Below the pieces are notes generated by a model. The model was not told the DNA's origin, ran no database searches, and saw nothing but the letters and a program-made list of their open reading frames with translations. DNA of 64,000 nucleotides from RGIG3009 sp964390295 (GTDB lineage Bacteria; Bacillota; Clostridia; Oscillospirales; Acutalibacteraceae). The stretch lies in assembly GCA_964390295.1 (NCBI GenBank), contig CAYMHR010000001.1, positions 68,419-132,418 of the forward strand, given 5' to 3'. The first letter of the stretch is position 1. Every line of letters starts with the position of its first letter. This document shows positions 42,828-52,158 of this stretch, one piece after another. The translations under genes and the position numbers were made by a program.

Positions 42828-43391
42828 TTGTACAAAGGATTCAAGCGGCTGGCGGACGTGACGTTTTCGCTGATCGCGCTGATTGTTTTAGCGCCGCTGT
42901 TGCTTGCAATCGCTTGGCTGATCCGATGCGACAGCCCCGGCGGAAGTATTTTTTCTCAACAGCGGATCGGCAGGGCAGGACAACTGTTTCAAATCTATAA
43001 ATTTCGCACCATGTATACCAACGCGCCACCCAACGCTCCTGCGGCGGATTACGCCGCGGTAAAGCCCTATATCACTCCGCTGGGTCGGTGGCTTCGGAAA
43101 AGCAGTCTGGACGAGCTGCCTCAACTGTGGAACGTCTTAAAAGGCGACATGAGCTTTATCGGGCCGCGGCCTGTGGTCGAGACCGAATACGAGCTGTTGC
43201 ACCTGCGGCGGCAAAACGGTTCTCTCCGGGTACGTCCGGGGCTGACCGGTCTGGCGCAGGTAAACGGCCGCGAAAAGCTATCGTCATCGGAAAAAGCGCG
43301 CCTTGATGCACAATATGCCGACCGGCTGTCTCTGCGACAGGACCTCAGTATTTTGCTAGCCACCGGCCGTTGCCTGCTTCACGGCGGTTGA
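42828..43391 (+). CDS. Undecaprenyl-phosphate sugar phosphotransferase (bacterial sugar transferase family)
   Basis: 187 residues from TTG at 42828 (GGAGG 9 bases upstream). It has one N-terminal membrane helix and the conserved core IYKFRTMYTN, SSLDELPQLWNVLKGDMSFI, GPRPVVETEYE and RPGLTGLAQVNGR. It should start a polysaccharide or glycoprotein glycan by linking a sugar-1-phosphate to the lipid carrier. It is a short (monotopic) form. No other glycan genes are adjacent, so it is an orphan initiator here. Confidence 0.9.
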   Translation: MYKGFKRLADVTFSLIALIVLAPLLLAIAWLIRCDSPGGSIFSQQRIGRAGQLFQIYKFRTMYTNAPPNAPAADYAAVKPYITPLGRWLRKSSLDELPQLWNVLKGDMSFIGPRPVVETEYELLHLRRQNGSLRVRPGLTGLAQVNGREKLSSSEKARLDAQYADRLSLRQDLSILLATGRCLLHGG

Positions 43392-43463
43392 CAGGCACCT
43401 CCTGCGCGGTTCCGTCATAGTATACAGAGAACGCAATTTGCGGAACACGTGAGGAGGAGCGAT

Positions 43464-44567
43464 ATGACAGTATTTCAGGCACCCGTCCGCTTTTTTCTGG
43501 GCGCTACCACGCCACAAGGCTTCGTAGGCTTTGCTGAGGAGCTGTACGACCCGTCCGACGGCTGGCAGGCGTATCTAATCAAAAGCGGCCCCGGCACAGG
43601 AAAATCCACTCTCATGCGGCGCGTATACGACCGTATGACCGCGTTGTCGGTGGAGACGGAGGCCTTTTGTTGCTCCTCCGATCCCTCGTCGTTGGACGGC
43701 GTGGTCGTCCCGGCGCTGCGTATGTGTCTGCTGGACGCTACCGCGCCCCACGTGGTAGAGCCGAAATTTTGGGGTGCGGTGGAACAACTGGTTCCGCTGT
43801 CGATCTGTTCCGACGAAGCCCTGCTTCACCGGCAGTCGGCAGAAATTCAGCAGGTAACTGAGGAAAATCGTGCCCTGCACGCGCAATGCCGCCGATACGT
43901 AACCGCCGCCGGTGCCCTGCTACGGGAAAATTACCGTTTGGGAGAAGCAGCGCTGGACAAGGACAAGGTGCAGCGCACAGCGCGGCGGATCGCCCGGCAG
44001 GAGTTGGAGGCGGCCGGCGGCACGGGACGTCTGCAACGGCGCTTTTTGAGCGCACTCACACCGGAAGGACTTCTGCTGTTCCAGGAAACGTTGCAAGCTC
44101 TCTGTCCCCGCATTTATGCGATCGAAGACGATTACGGGGCGTCTGCATCGCTGCTGTTGTCGGAGATTGCCGCCTACGCACGGGAACGCGACGTTGCCGG
44201 AATCCTCTGTCCCTCTCCCTTAGCACCGGAGCAAGGTCCGGAGCACCTGCTGTTTCCGAGCGTCGGGGTGGGCTTTACTACCTCCAGTCCGTTGCACCGT
44301 GCCGATTACCCGGTGTTTCGTCGGATTCATGCCACGCGCTTTTCCGACGTCGATGTTCTACGCGCCAAGCGGCAAACGGCGGCGTTTCATCGACGCGCCG
44401 TGGGTGAGCTGCTGGCACAGGCGCAGACGTTGTCCGCAGAGGCCAAGGCGGTGCACGACCGCATGGAAGCATTCAGTGCGGCGGCTATGGATTGGGACGC
44501 GGCACAAGCGATGGGCGATACCGTCGTGCAAAAATTTCAAGCGGCCGCCGAACGACTTCTCAGTTAA
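43464..44567 (+). CDS. P-loop ATPase, PRK06851-like, function unknown
   Basis: 367 residues from the ATG at 43464 behind GAGGAGGAG; an upstream GTG (43449) is rejected as it overlaps the site. Walker A GPGTGKST is at about residues 42-49 and a second P-loop is not obvious. The central part (about 130-200) is helical and charged. Similar proteins occur widely in spore-forming Firmicutes without known function. No partner gene is evident. Confidence 0.7.
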   Translation: MTVFQAPVRFFLGATTPQGFVGFAEELYDPSDGWQAYLIKSGPGTGKSTLMRRVYDRMTALSVETEAFCCSSDPSSLDGVVVPALRMCLLDATAPHVVEPKFWGAVEQLVPLSICSDEALLHRQSAEIQQVTEENRALHAQCRRYVTAAGALLRENYRLGEAALDKDKVQRTARRIARQELEAAGGTGRLQRRFLSALTPEGLLLFQETLQALCPRIYAIEDDYGASASLLLSEIAAYARERDVAGILCPSPLAPEQGPEHLLFPSVGVGFTTSSPLHRADYPVFRRIHATRFSDVDVLRAKRQTAAFHRRAVGELLAQAQTLSAEAKAVHDRMEAFSAAAMDWDAAQAMGDTVVQKFQAAAERLLS

Positions 44568-44615
44568 TGAGAATTTGCCTCTACGTGTGCGAGACCGCCG
44601 TTTTGAGACCGTAGA

Positions 44616-44644
44616 TTGACTCTCCGTATCGCGCTTGCTATACT
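44616..44644 (+). promoter_or_regulatory. Promoter of the hemolysin III gene
   Basis: -35 TTGACT (44616-44621), 17-base spacer, -10 TATACT (44639-44644), followed by AAAGGAG and the ATG at 44676. Confidence 0.8.
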
Positions 44645-44675
44645 GACGGCAAGAACTTCAAAGGAGCGCGAGATA

Positions 44676-45347
44676 ATGAAAAGAACACGATTGCGCGATC
44701 GGCTGTTGCCGTCGTACACCGGAGGCGAGGAACGGTTTCACATGATCTCCCATATCGTAGGAGGCGGCATGGGCGTGTTGGCGCTGGTGCTGTGCGTCGT
44801 CAAAGCAGCAGTGAACGGCAGTGTGATCGGCGTGGTGAGCAGCGCCCTGTATGGCGCTTCTTTAATCGCTTTGTACGCTATGTCCAGCATTTACCACGGC
44901 CTGCGGCACCCAACGGCCAAAAGAGTAATGCAGGTGCTGGATCACTGCACCATTTATTTTTTAATCGGCGGCACCTACACCCCCATTTTGCTGTGCGCCA
45001 TCCGGCGCGTGTCGCCGGGGTGGGCATGGACGCTGTTCGGTATCGTCTGGGGACTGGCGGCCATGGCGACGACGTTTACCGCGATCGACCTGAAAAAGTA
45101 CTCCGTACTCTCCATGTGCTGTTATATCGGCATAGGATGGTGCGTAGTATTGGCCGTACGTCCCGTGTTGCAAGCGATCGCTCCGGCAGGCCTAATCCTC
45201 CTGTTGGCAGGCGGCATCGCCTACACGCTGGGAGCGGTGCTGTACGGATTGGGGAAAAAACGACGCTATATGCACGCCCTGTTTCACGTATTCGTACTGA
45301 TCGGAAGCGCTTTGCACTTCGCCTGTATCTTTTTTTACGTACTATAA
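44676..45347 (+). CDS. Hemolysin III/PAQR-family membrane protein
   Basis: 223 residues with seven predicted membrane segments. The conserved motifs are present: SHIVGGG near the N-terminus, MSSIYHGL (Ser and His), LDHCTIYFLIGGTYTP (Asp-His) and HALFHVFVLIGSALHF (two His). These polar residues form the metal-bound hydrolase site of the PAQR family. The haemolytic name is historical. It is expressed alone from its promoter. Confidence 0.9.
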   Translation: MKRTRLRDRLLPSYTGGEERFHMISHIVGGGMGVLALVLCVVKAAVNGSVIGVVSSALYGASLIALYAMSSIYHGLRHPTAKRVMQVLDHCTIYFLIGGTYTPILLCAIRRVSPGWAWTLFGIVWGLAAMATTFTAIDLKKYSVLSMCCYIGIGWCVVLAVRPVLQAIAPAGLILLLAGGIAYTLGAVLYGLGKKRRYMHALFHVFVLIGSALHFACIFFYVL

Positions 45348-45355
45348 TTTAGCGC

Positions 45356-45384
45356 TTGACAAAAAATCGAAACCTCTGTATTAT
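45356..45384 (+). promoter_or_regulatory. Promoter of the lipoprotein gene
   Basis: -35 TTGACA (45356-45361), 17-base spacer, -10 TATTAT (45379-45384). It lies only nine bases after the preceding gene. GAGGGG follows at about 45411, before the ATG at 45426. Confidence 0.8.
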
Positions 45385-45425
45385 TAAGGTTACAAGGACA
45401 TATCGTATAGAGAGGGGAAGATTTT

Positions 45426-46970
45426 ATGAAAAAATTGTTATCCTTACTTTTGGTACTGGTACTATGCTTTTCCTTAGCCGCCTGCAGTAAAAAGCAGGAA
45501 GAAGCCGACAAGGACTCCGGCAATGCCGGCAGCTCCGGTGTCAGCTCCTCTGCGGTCGGCGGCGCGGTGGATACCGTCGTCGGTGTGTACGATGCGCTGT
45601 CGTCCTCGCTTGGTCAGGCAAGCGGTGCCGCCAGCATGGAAATGAGCATCGAATTAAGTGACGATCTGTTGGATATGCTGAAGCAAGTCATGGGCGCTAC
45701 GGCGGAAACCGACGTGGACCTCAACTGGCTGAACAACGTCACCGTCGGTATTGACACCGCCGTCAAAGACGATCTGATGAACGTCGTAATGAAGCTCGGT
45801 CTGGGCGGCACGCAGATCGTATCGATGGACGTCATCGCGGATATGAAAAATGGCAAGGCGTTTGTCGGGATTCCCGAGCTCAGCGACAAATACGTCGGCA
45901 TGACAATGGACGTTGACGAGTTCGGCACCGGCACGGAGCTGTTGCAGGGTCTCGCTGACGCTCTGCCCGACAGTCAAACGGTCTCCAAGCTGTTGGAAAA
46001 ATACATCGGCATCGTCCTCGATAATATCACCCTGCCGGAAAAACAGTCGGTGGAGTTGACGGCCTCCGGCGTGACGCAGTCGGTTTCCAAGCAGGAGCTC
46101 GTTATCACCGAAAAGCTGGGCGCCACCATTGGTGTCGCCGTGCTCACCGAGCTTAAAAACGACAACGACGTAAAAACCGTTCTGGATAATCTGTTCAAGG
46201 CTTATGCAGACGAAGACCTCTACAGTGCCTTTGTTGAGAGCATCGATGAAGTACTGAATTCGCTTTCCGTGGACGAAGCCTCCGAGGAAGCGGTCGGCCG
46301 CGTCATCCTATACACCTCCGGTAACGAGTTGATCGGCTTTGAGGTTTACGACGGAACCGAAATCGCCGTTATCAGCTGTCTGGCCCCCACCTCCGGCGAC
46401 AAAACCGGCGTAAAGCTCGCGTTCGGTTCCGGCAGTGACACCGTGGAAATCAACGGCAGTGGCACCCGCGCCGGCGACAAGCTAAACGGCGTATACACCG
46501 TTTCCATGGGCGGCAAAACCTACTTTACCGTCAAGCTGATTGATTTTGTCAGCGGCAATACGACCAGCGGCAAAATCCAGCTTTGGCCGGAGGACGCGTT
46601 CTACAACGCCCTTGATTCGCAAACCAAATCGCTGTTCTCCGTCATCGATCTCGGCGTGGAGCTGGTGCTGAACAGCGGTTCCGGCACCGACACGATTTCA
46701 ATCAACATTCTCAACGGCACCAGCACGTTTGCCGGCATCACTCTTAAGGTAAAATCGGGCGGCACGGCATCCGTCACTGCGCCGAGCAACAGCCAGGTGA
46801 TCGACGTCAACGACACCGACGCTCTGGAGTCGTGGATGACGTCCTGGAATTTTGACAGCGTCGTTTCCAACCTCCGCAAAGGCGGCTTGCCCTCCGAATG
46901 GTTGACGCTGGTGGAATCGCTGTTCAGCGGTTCTGCTCTCACCAATTCAAGCAATCATTTTGCCCTCTAA
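45426..46970 (+). CDS. Large lipoprotein of unknown function
   Basis: 514 residues. A signal peptide with lipobox LAAC (Cys at about 20) directs lipid anchoring. The mature part starts with a Ser/Gly linker and continues with repeated beta-rich stretches that lack recognised motifs; there are no internal cysteines that suggest disulfides. It is followed after 78 bases by an ABC-2-type transporter, so it may be a surface partner of that exporter. No family could be named. Confidence 0.75.
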   Translation: MKKLLSLLLVLVLCFSLAACSKKQEEADKDSGNAGSSGVSSSAVGGAVDTVVGVYDALSSSLGQASGAASMEMSIELSDDLLDMLKQVMGATAETDVDLNWLNNVTVGIDTAVKDDLMNVVMKLGLGGTQIVSMDVIADMKNGKAFVGIPELSDKYVGMTMDVDEFGTGTELLQGLADALPDSQTVSKLLEKYIGIVLDNITLPEKQSVELTASGVTQSVSKQELVITEKLGATIGVAVLTELKNDNDVKTVLDNLFKAYADEDLYSAFVESIDEVLNSLSVDEASEEAVGRVILYTSGNELIGFEVYDGTEIAVISCLAPTSGDKTGVKLAFGSGSDTVEINGSGTRAGDKLNGVYTVSMGGKTYFTVKLIDFVSGNTTSGKIQLWPEDAFYNALDSQTKSLFSVIDLGVELVLNSGSGTDTISINILNGTSTFAGITLKVKSGGTASVTAPSNSQVIDVNDTDALESWMTSWNFDSVVSNLRKGGLPSEWLTLVESLFSGSALTNSSNHFAL

Positions 46971-47048
46971 TAAAACTTCACAACTGACTGGGAACAGGCG
47001 CAGATATCCTTTGGACGTCGGCGCCTTCCCTTTTATAAGGAGCACTCT

Positions 47049-47717
47049 ATGCAAATCGAGGTTCAGAAAATTACCAAGTCGTATGGCAAAAAGCGTGTGC
47101 TGAACGGCATCAGCTTTTCGGCAGAAGGCGGGCAGTGCATCGGTATTTTGGGCGGAAACGGCAGCGGCAAATCCACCCTGCTGTCCATTCTGACAGGCAT
47201 TCAACCGTGCGACGGTGGCCGCTTTCTGTGCGACGGGCACGACGTGCTCGCGTCGGCGGCGCGCCGCAGTGAGCTGCTCGGCTACGTTCCGCAGGGGACT
47301 CCGCTGATCGAAGAGCTGACGGCACGCGACAATTTGCGATTGTGGTATGACCGCGCGACATTAAAACGTGAGCTGGAAAACGGCGTTCTGGCAACGCTGG
47401 GAGTTTCTGAATTTTTGAAGACACCGGTGTATAAGCTGTCCGGTGGCATGAAAAAGCGGCTGTCGATCGGATGCGCCGTGGCAAAGCATCCGCCGGTGAT
47501 CCTTCTGGATGAGCCGATGGCGGCACTGGATTGGGCATGCAAGCAAAGCATCACCGCCTATCTGCGCCGTCACAAGGAAAACGGTGGCATCCTGCTATTG
47601 GTCACACACGATGCCTACGACTTGGCTCTGTGCGACGAATGGTATATTTTGAAAGACGGCGTTGCAGTCCCGTTCGTGTACGACGGCAACGTCGATCGCT
47701 TGGTGAGACGTTTGTGA
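47049..47717 (+). CDS. ABC transporter ATP-binding protein (ABC-2 type exporter)
   Basis: 222 residues. Walker A GGNGSGKSTLL, Q-loop VPQGTPL, signature LSGGMKKRLSIG, Walker B VILLDEP and the switch His in LLLVTHDAY are all present. It powers the two membrane proteins that follow. Substrate unknown; the gene order suggests export across the membrane. Confidence 0.93.
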   Translation: MQIEVQKITKSYGKKRVLNGISFSAEGGQCIGILGGNGSGKSTLLSILTGIQPCDGGRFLCDGHDVLASAARRSELLGYVPQGTPLIEELTARDNLRLWYDRATLKRELENGVLATLGVSEFLKTPVYKLSGGMKKRLSIGCAVAKHPPVILLDEPMAALDWACKQSITAYLRRHKENGGILLLVTHDAYDLALCDEWYILKDGVAVPFVYDGNVDRLVRRL

Positions 47718-47718
47718 T

Positions 47719-48957
47719 ATGAAAACCTATCTGCTGTTACAACTAAAGCGCGTGGCAAAGCTGTTTCCCTACGTTTTGGTAGTGGCGCTAATCCTGTTTG
47801 GCGCACTGCTGACGGTATTTCACGCCGTTTTACAGAAGCTGGCCGACGATGACGCGCAAAGCGCCCTGCGGGTTCGCGTCGCCGTTACCGGCGATACCAA
47901 TTATCCCTATTTTGACCTGTGGATGTCCGCCGTCCGGAATTTCGATACCTCGCAATACGCCATCGATATTATAAAAATGGAAGAAGACCAGGCAGAAAGC
48001 GCGCTGGAAGCCGGTTCACTGACAGCCTACGTCGTTTTACCCGACAACTTCATCGAGGAAGCGCTGTGTGGCCGCATCAAAACGATCACCTACGTAACGA
48101 CCTCCGGCGCCGTGGACACCATGTCACTGTTCAAGGACGAAGTCACCGAGGTCATCTCCTCCATTTTGGCGGAATCGCAAAAGGGTGTTTACGGCATTGC
48201 CAACGCCCTGGATGATACCGGGCACGAGGACGTTTCCTACGAAAAGCTCAACGAACTGAACCTGAAATATATTGACCTCATTTTGGATCGCTCCGAGTTA
48301 TACTGCGTCGAACCCGTAGCGGCGGAAGGAGACGACGTACCGCTTCAAATTTACCTGTTCAGCGGCATTACGGTATTGTTTGTGTTTTTAACGGCGTTGC
48401 CATACGCCCTGCTGTATATTAAAAAGGACCGCTCCCTGCATCGCACGCTGGCGGCGCGCGGCTTTTCACCCTTGCGCCAGCTTTTGTGTGAATACGCCGC
48501 CTACGCCATCGCCGTGCAATGCCTTTTCGTGCTGGTATTGGCGGTACTCTCACAAGTCAACGCCGACTCGCTGTACGGTATTCCGGGTGGTCTTCGTCTG
48601 CTCCGGTTCGCCGTCGAGCTGTTCCCGGTCATTCTGACCGTTGCCGCCTACGGTTTTCTGGTATTCGAGCTGTCCGAAGATTTGGTCTCCGGCTTGCTGT
48701 GCTACTTTTTCCTTACGTTGGCACTGTGCTACGTTTCCGGCTGCCTGTACCCTTTATACGCCTTCCCGGAAACGGTACAACGTGTGGCGGCCTATCTGCC
48801 AACGGCACTGGCACGGGAATACGTAACCGCCTGCCTGACGGGTAACACCGTCTCCGCTTCACTTCCGGGCGTACTGCTGTATGCTGTACTGTTCGTCGCG
48901 GCAGCAGTCGGCGTACGTCAGGGACGGCTGAACCGTCGAGAGGGGGGAGCCGTATGA
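47719..48957 (+). CDS. ABC-2-type transporter permease, first
   Basis: 412 residues with one N-terminal membrane helix, a large extracellular domain (about 45-215) and a cluster of five to six helices at the C-terminus, the ABC-2/YhgE-like layout. It begins two bases after the ATPase gene and overlaps the next by four. Confidence 0.88.
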   Translation: MKTYLLLQLKRVAKLFPYVLVVALILFGALLTVFHAVLQKLADDDAQSALRVRVAVTGDTNYPYFDLWMSAVRNFDTSQYAIDIIKMEEDQAESALEAGSLTAYVVLPDNFIEEALCGRIKTITYVTTSGAVDTMSLFKDEVTEVISSILAESQKGVYGIANALDDTGHEDVSYEKLNELNLKYIDLILDRSELYCVEPVAAEGDDVPLQIYLFSGITVLFVFLTALPYALLYIKKDRSLHRTLAARGFSPLRQLLCEYAAYAIAVQCLFVLVLAVLSQVNADSLYGIPGGLRLLRFAVELFPVILTVAAYGFLVFELSEDLVSGLLCYFFLTLALCYVSGCLYPLYAFPETVQRVAAYLPTALAREYVTACLTGNTVSASLPGVLLYAVLFVAAAVGVRQGRLNRREGGAV

Positions 48958-50099
48958 AACGCCTGTGCCGATGGCTGATCCTGCTAAACAAGCGCCTGTA
49001 TAAAAAAGCGACCTTCGTGATCCTATTGGTACTGATCCCCCTGACAGTGGTAGCGTTAAGTCTCGTTTTCCAAGAGGACAGCGGCTTCGTCACCATCGCC
49101 CTAGGGCAGGAGAACCCCGACGACGCGCTGGCTTCCGAAATCGTTGCCGAGCTGACCCAAAACCAGCGTGTGATTCGTTTCGTTCCTTGTGAAACGGCCG
49201 AGCAAGCCGAAGCCATGGTGACAGGGCACCGAGCGGATGCCGCCTGGGTGATTGCCGCCGATCTGCAAGAAAAGCTGAACTCGTTTTTGAAAACGCGCCA
49301 CAACCGCGAAGCCGTCGTCACCGTACTGCTTCGCGAGGAAACCGTGCCGTTGCGGCTGGCCAACGAAAAGCTGGCCGGCGTGCTGTATCGGCGCTGTGCA
49401 CCGGCACTGTACCGGCAGTACGTGCGAAACGACGTGGCCGAGCTGGATTCTGTCAGTGACGAAGAACTCATGAGCTATTATCTGTCGTTCGAGCAGGAAA
49501 ACGATCTGTTCCAATTCGCCTATCCCGACGGCGACTCCGGCGGTGACTACGTTTCCGGTGGATATTTGGTCGCACCCCTGCGCGGCTTGCTTTCGGTGTT
49601 CGTGTTGCTGGGCGGCCTAGCCGCCGCCATGTTTTACAAACAGGACGAGCGGCGCGGCGTATTCGCCTGGGTGCGCCAATCGCGTCTGCCGTTCATTGCG
49701 GCAGGCTGTCAGGGAATCGCCGTCGTCAATCTCACCGCCGTTATGCTGGCGTCGCTGGCGATTGCCGGAATTACCGGATCACTTCTGCGCGAGCTGGTCG
49801 CGGCGTTACTATACGCTGTGTGTTGCACATCCTTTTGCTTCTTGCTGTCACAGCTCATCCGTCCAATCAACGTACTCGGCATGATCACACCGCCGCTGAT
49901 CGTCTGTGCCATCGTCACCTGTCCCATCTTCTTCGATTTCGGTGCGCTGCGGCTGTTGCAACTGCTATTGCCGCCGACCTACTACCTGCACGCGGTACAC
50001 AGCAACCGGTATCTTCTGTACGGCGCCCTATATGCGCTGGCCTGTATCGTTCTAGGGCTTCTGTTCAGCCACCTACGACGACCGAAACGGCATGGCTAA
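48954..50099 (+). CDS. ABC-2-type transporter permease, second
   Basis: 381 residues with the same layout: an N-terminal helix (about 18-40), an external domain (about 45-190) and six C-terminal helices. Probably forms a heterodimer with the product of the preceding gene. The ATGA overlap shows coupled translation. Confidence 0.88.
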   Translation: MKRLCRWLILLNKRLYKKATFVILLVLIPLTVVALSLVFQEDSGFVTIALGQENPDDALASEIVAELTQNQRVIRFVPCETAEQAEAMVTGHRADAAWVIAADLQEKLNSFLKTRHNREAVVTVLLREETVPLRLANEKLAGVLYRRCAPALYRQYVRNDVAELDSVSDEELMSYYLSFEQENDLFQFAYPDGDSGGDYVSGGYLVAPLRGLLSVFVLLGGLAAAMFYKQDERRGVFAWVRQSRLPFIAAGCQGIAVVNLTAVMLASLAIAGITGSLLRELVAALLYAVCCTSFCFLLSQLIRPINVLGMITPPLIVCAIVTCPIFFDFGALRLLQLLLPPTYYLHAVHSNRYLLYGALYALACIVLGLLFSHLRRPKRHG

Positions 50100-50145
50100 C
50101 GTGCGGTGCCGCTCTCACGCCTCGCCAAGCATTATCACAAACAAC

Positions 50146-50176
50146 AAGCTCCTGCCGAACCTGTCGGCAGGAGCTT
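50146..50176. terminator. Terminator after the ABC-2 operon
   Basis: Arms AAGCTCCTGCCGA and TCGGCAGGAGCTT (13 bp) with a five-base loop and TTTT. The sequence from here to 50270 has no recognised feature and separates the converging symporter gene. Confidence 0.85.
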
Positions 50177-50270
50177 TTCATTCTGTGGAATCATCAAGCG
50201 TCGTCCGGGCGGAATTATTCCGTTGCGGGTGCGCTTGCCATGTACTATCACAGACTCCATTACGAAGCCA

Positions 50271-51797
50271 TTACACCTCCACGGTCTCCTTTTGCGTTTC
50301 CGGTTTTGCCTGCTGATAGGACAGCATTGCGTCCGTTGCCTTTCCCTTCAAGGTGCGATCCACGTAGTTGTTGGTGATTTTTCGCACCAGCGGGAACAGC
50401 GCCACCACACCGATCAGGTTGGGAATCATCATCAGTCCGTTGAACGTATCCGACACGTCCCATGCCAACGAAGACGTCATCACTGCACCAAACATGATCG
50501 TGCAGACGTGAATAATCTTAAACACCACGGAGCTTTTAGCACCAAACAGGTATTCCCACGCTTTGGAGCCGTAGTGCGACCAACCGAGCACAGTGGTAAA
50601 GGCAAACAAAAACATGGCCACGGCGATGAACTTCTCGCCAAAGTTGATACCGAAATCAAACACCGTGTTGAAGGCGCCACCGACCAGCGTCGCATCGGTA
50701 TAGCCATCCAGCAACGCGCCGGTGTTCAGGTCGTAGGCACCGGAGGTCAACACCACGAGCGCCGTCATCGTGCACACGACCATGGTATCGGCAAACACCT
50801 CGAAAATGCCCCACATGCCCTGCTTGACCGGCTCCTTGACGTTGGAATTGGAATGTACCATAACCGACGAACCCAAGCCGGCTTCGTTGGAAAACACGCC
50901 GCGCTTAAAGCCCTGTACGATGGCCGTACCGATCAAGCCGCCGAGCCCGGCCTTCAGATCAAACGCGCCGGCAAAGATGGCGCGGATCGCCGGCCAAACG
51001 TTGTTATAGTTGATGCCGATGATTGCCAGGCTTCCCGTCACGTACAGCACGACCATAAACGGCACGATTTTTTCCGCCGCGGCCGCAATGCGCTTCAGTC
51101 CACCCAGCACGATCAGCGCCGTCAACAGCATGATCACCGCGCCGATGATGACGTTGTACAGCGAAATATCGCCCATCACCATCGTCGAGGACAGCGACGG
51201 CACGTCGAACGCTTTGGCAACGTTGGCAACGATCTTGTTAACCTGACCCATGCTGCCGATGCCGAACGAAGCCAGTAACGTGAAAATGCAAAACAGCACT
51301 GCCAGCACCGAGCCGACAACCTTCATACCCTTTTTGCCGTCCAAGCCGTCTTTCAAATAGTACATCGCGCCGCCCGACCATTCGCCGTTTTCGTTACGGC
51401 GGCGATAATACAAACCCAGCACGTTTTCGGAATAGTTGGTCATCATGCCGAAAAACGCCGCGACCCACATCCAGAACACCGCTCCGGGGCCACCGATCAC
51501 GATCGCCGCCGCAACACCGGCGATATTGCCGGTGCCGATCGTTGCCGCCAGCGCCGTGCACAACGCCTGGAACGGTGAGATCGCGCCCTTTTCCTTGGTA
51601 TGCCCGATCACATCTTTCTTAAACAGACTGCCCAGCGTATTTTTGAACCAGTGCCCCAAATGCGTAATCTGAAACACCTTGGTGCACAGCGTCATCAGCA
51701 CGCCTACCGTGATCAACAGCCACACGCCGGTTTTCGTCCAAACAAACTCGTTGATCACACCGTTTACGTCCTCGATCACCTTAAAAAAACCTTCCAT
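50271..51797 (-). CDS. Sodium:alanine/glycine symporter, AGCS family
   Basis: 508 residues from the ATG at 51797 (AGGAGG upstream); longer open frame upstream lies in the riboswitch and is rejected. It has about ten to eleven membrane helices and family segments ATIGTGNIAGVAAAI, GPGAVFWMWVAAFFGM, GLYYRRRNENGEWSGGAMYY and FSNEAGLGSS. It imports alanine or glycine with sodium. The glycine riboswitch and terminator directly upstream point to glycine as the sensed and probably transported substrate. Confidence 0.95.
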   Translation of the reverse strand: MEGFFKVIEDVNGVINEFVWTKTGVWLLITVGVLMTLCTKVFQITHLGHWFKNTLGSLFKKDVIGHTKEKGAISPFQALCTALAATIGTGNIAGVAAAIVIGGPGAVFWMWVAAFFGMMTNYSENVLGLYYRRRNENGEWSGGAMYYLKDGLDGKKGMKVVGSVLAVLFCIFTLLASFGIGSMGQVNKIVANVAKAFDVPSLSSTMVMGDISLYNVIIGAVIMLLTALIVLGGLKRIAAAAEKIVPFMVVLYVTGSLAIIGINYNNVWPAIRAIFAGAFDLKAGLGGLIGTAIVQGFKRGVFSNEAGLGSSVMVHSNSNVKEPVKQGMWGIFEVFADTMVVCTMTALVVLTSGAYDLNTGALLDGYTDATLVGGAFNTVFDFGINFGEKFIAVAMFLFAFTTVLGWSHYGSKAWEYLFGAKSSVVFKIIHVCTIMFGAVMTSSLAWDVSDTFNGLMMIPNLIGVVALFPLVRKITNNYVDRTLKGKATDAMLSYQQAKPETQKETVEV

Positions 51798-51810
51798 GCC
51801 CTTTCCTCCT

Positions 51811-51848
51811 AAAACAAAAGCGGATCGCCCTGTTCCAGCACGATCCGC
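51811..51848 (-). terminator. Expression-platform terminator of the glycine riboswitch
   Basis: GCGGATCG and CGATCCGC arms with a 13-base loop, followed on the minus strand by TTTTGTTTT and then by the ribosome binding site of the symporter gene. Confidence 0.88.
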
Positions 51849-51881
51849 AAAAAGCACAACGGTACACCCGTAGGTGCGTTG

Positions 51882-52043
51882 CCTTTGTCCTTTTGCCTGA
51901 GAGATTCGCGCTGTCACGCGTTGCCCCTTCGGCCCCCGACTGAACGCCGGGCGTCTCCAAAGTCCTATCTGCTTACAGTCCTCATCCGTTGCCGGACACC
52001 TGAGAGTGTTGCTCCTTCGGTTGCAGTGCATTTCCTGCAAGCA
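51882..52043 (-). ncRNA. Tandem glycine riboswitch
   Basis: Read on the minus strand. Aptamer 1 (about 51970-52043) is closed by TGCTTGCAG/CTGTAAGCA and contains ACCGAAGGAGCAA and CTCTCAGG. Aptamer 2 (about 51882-51966) is closed by CTTTG/CAAAG and contains GCCGAAGGGGCAA and CTCTCAGGCAAAAGGAC. These are the hallmark sequences of glycine aptamers, arranged as a cooperative pair. A terminator lies directly after. For transporter genes of this type an OFF switch is known in streptococci; here the direction is inferred. Confidence 0.93.
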
Positions 52044-52072
52044 TCGTTTAGGCGTATTCCATTTACCCGGCT

Positions 52073-52101
52073 ATTATATACCCTCCTCCCGTAAAACGCA
52101 A
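52073..52101 (-). promoter_or_regulatory. Promoter of the glycine riboswitch and symporter
   Basis: Minus-strand -35 TTGCGT (52096-52101), 17-base spacer, -10 TATAAT (52073-52078). Transcription starts near 52066, just before aptamer 1. It is back to back with the promoter of the exporter gene. Confidence 0.8.
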
Positions 52102-52109
52102 GCTTTTTG

Positions 52110-52138
52110 TTGCTTTTTCTCTCAAAATACGGTAAAAT
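52110..52138 (+). promoter_or_regulatory. Promoter of the ABC exporter gene
   Basis: -35 TTGCTT (52110-52115), 17-base spacer, -10 TAAAAT (52133-52138), about 20 bases before the ATG at 52159 with GAGGTG in between. Confidence 0.7.
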
Positions 52139-52158
52139 AAAGAACGAGGTGTTCGTTT

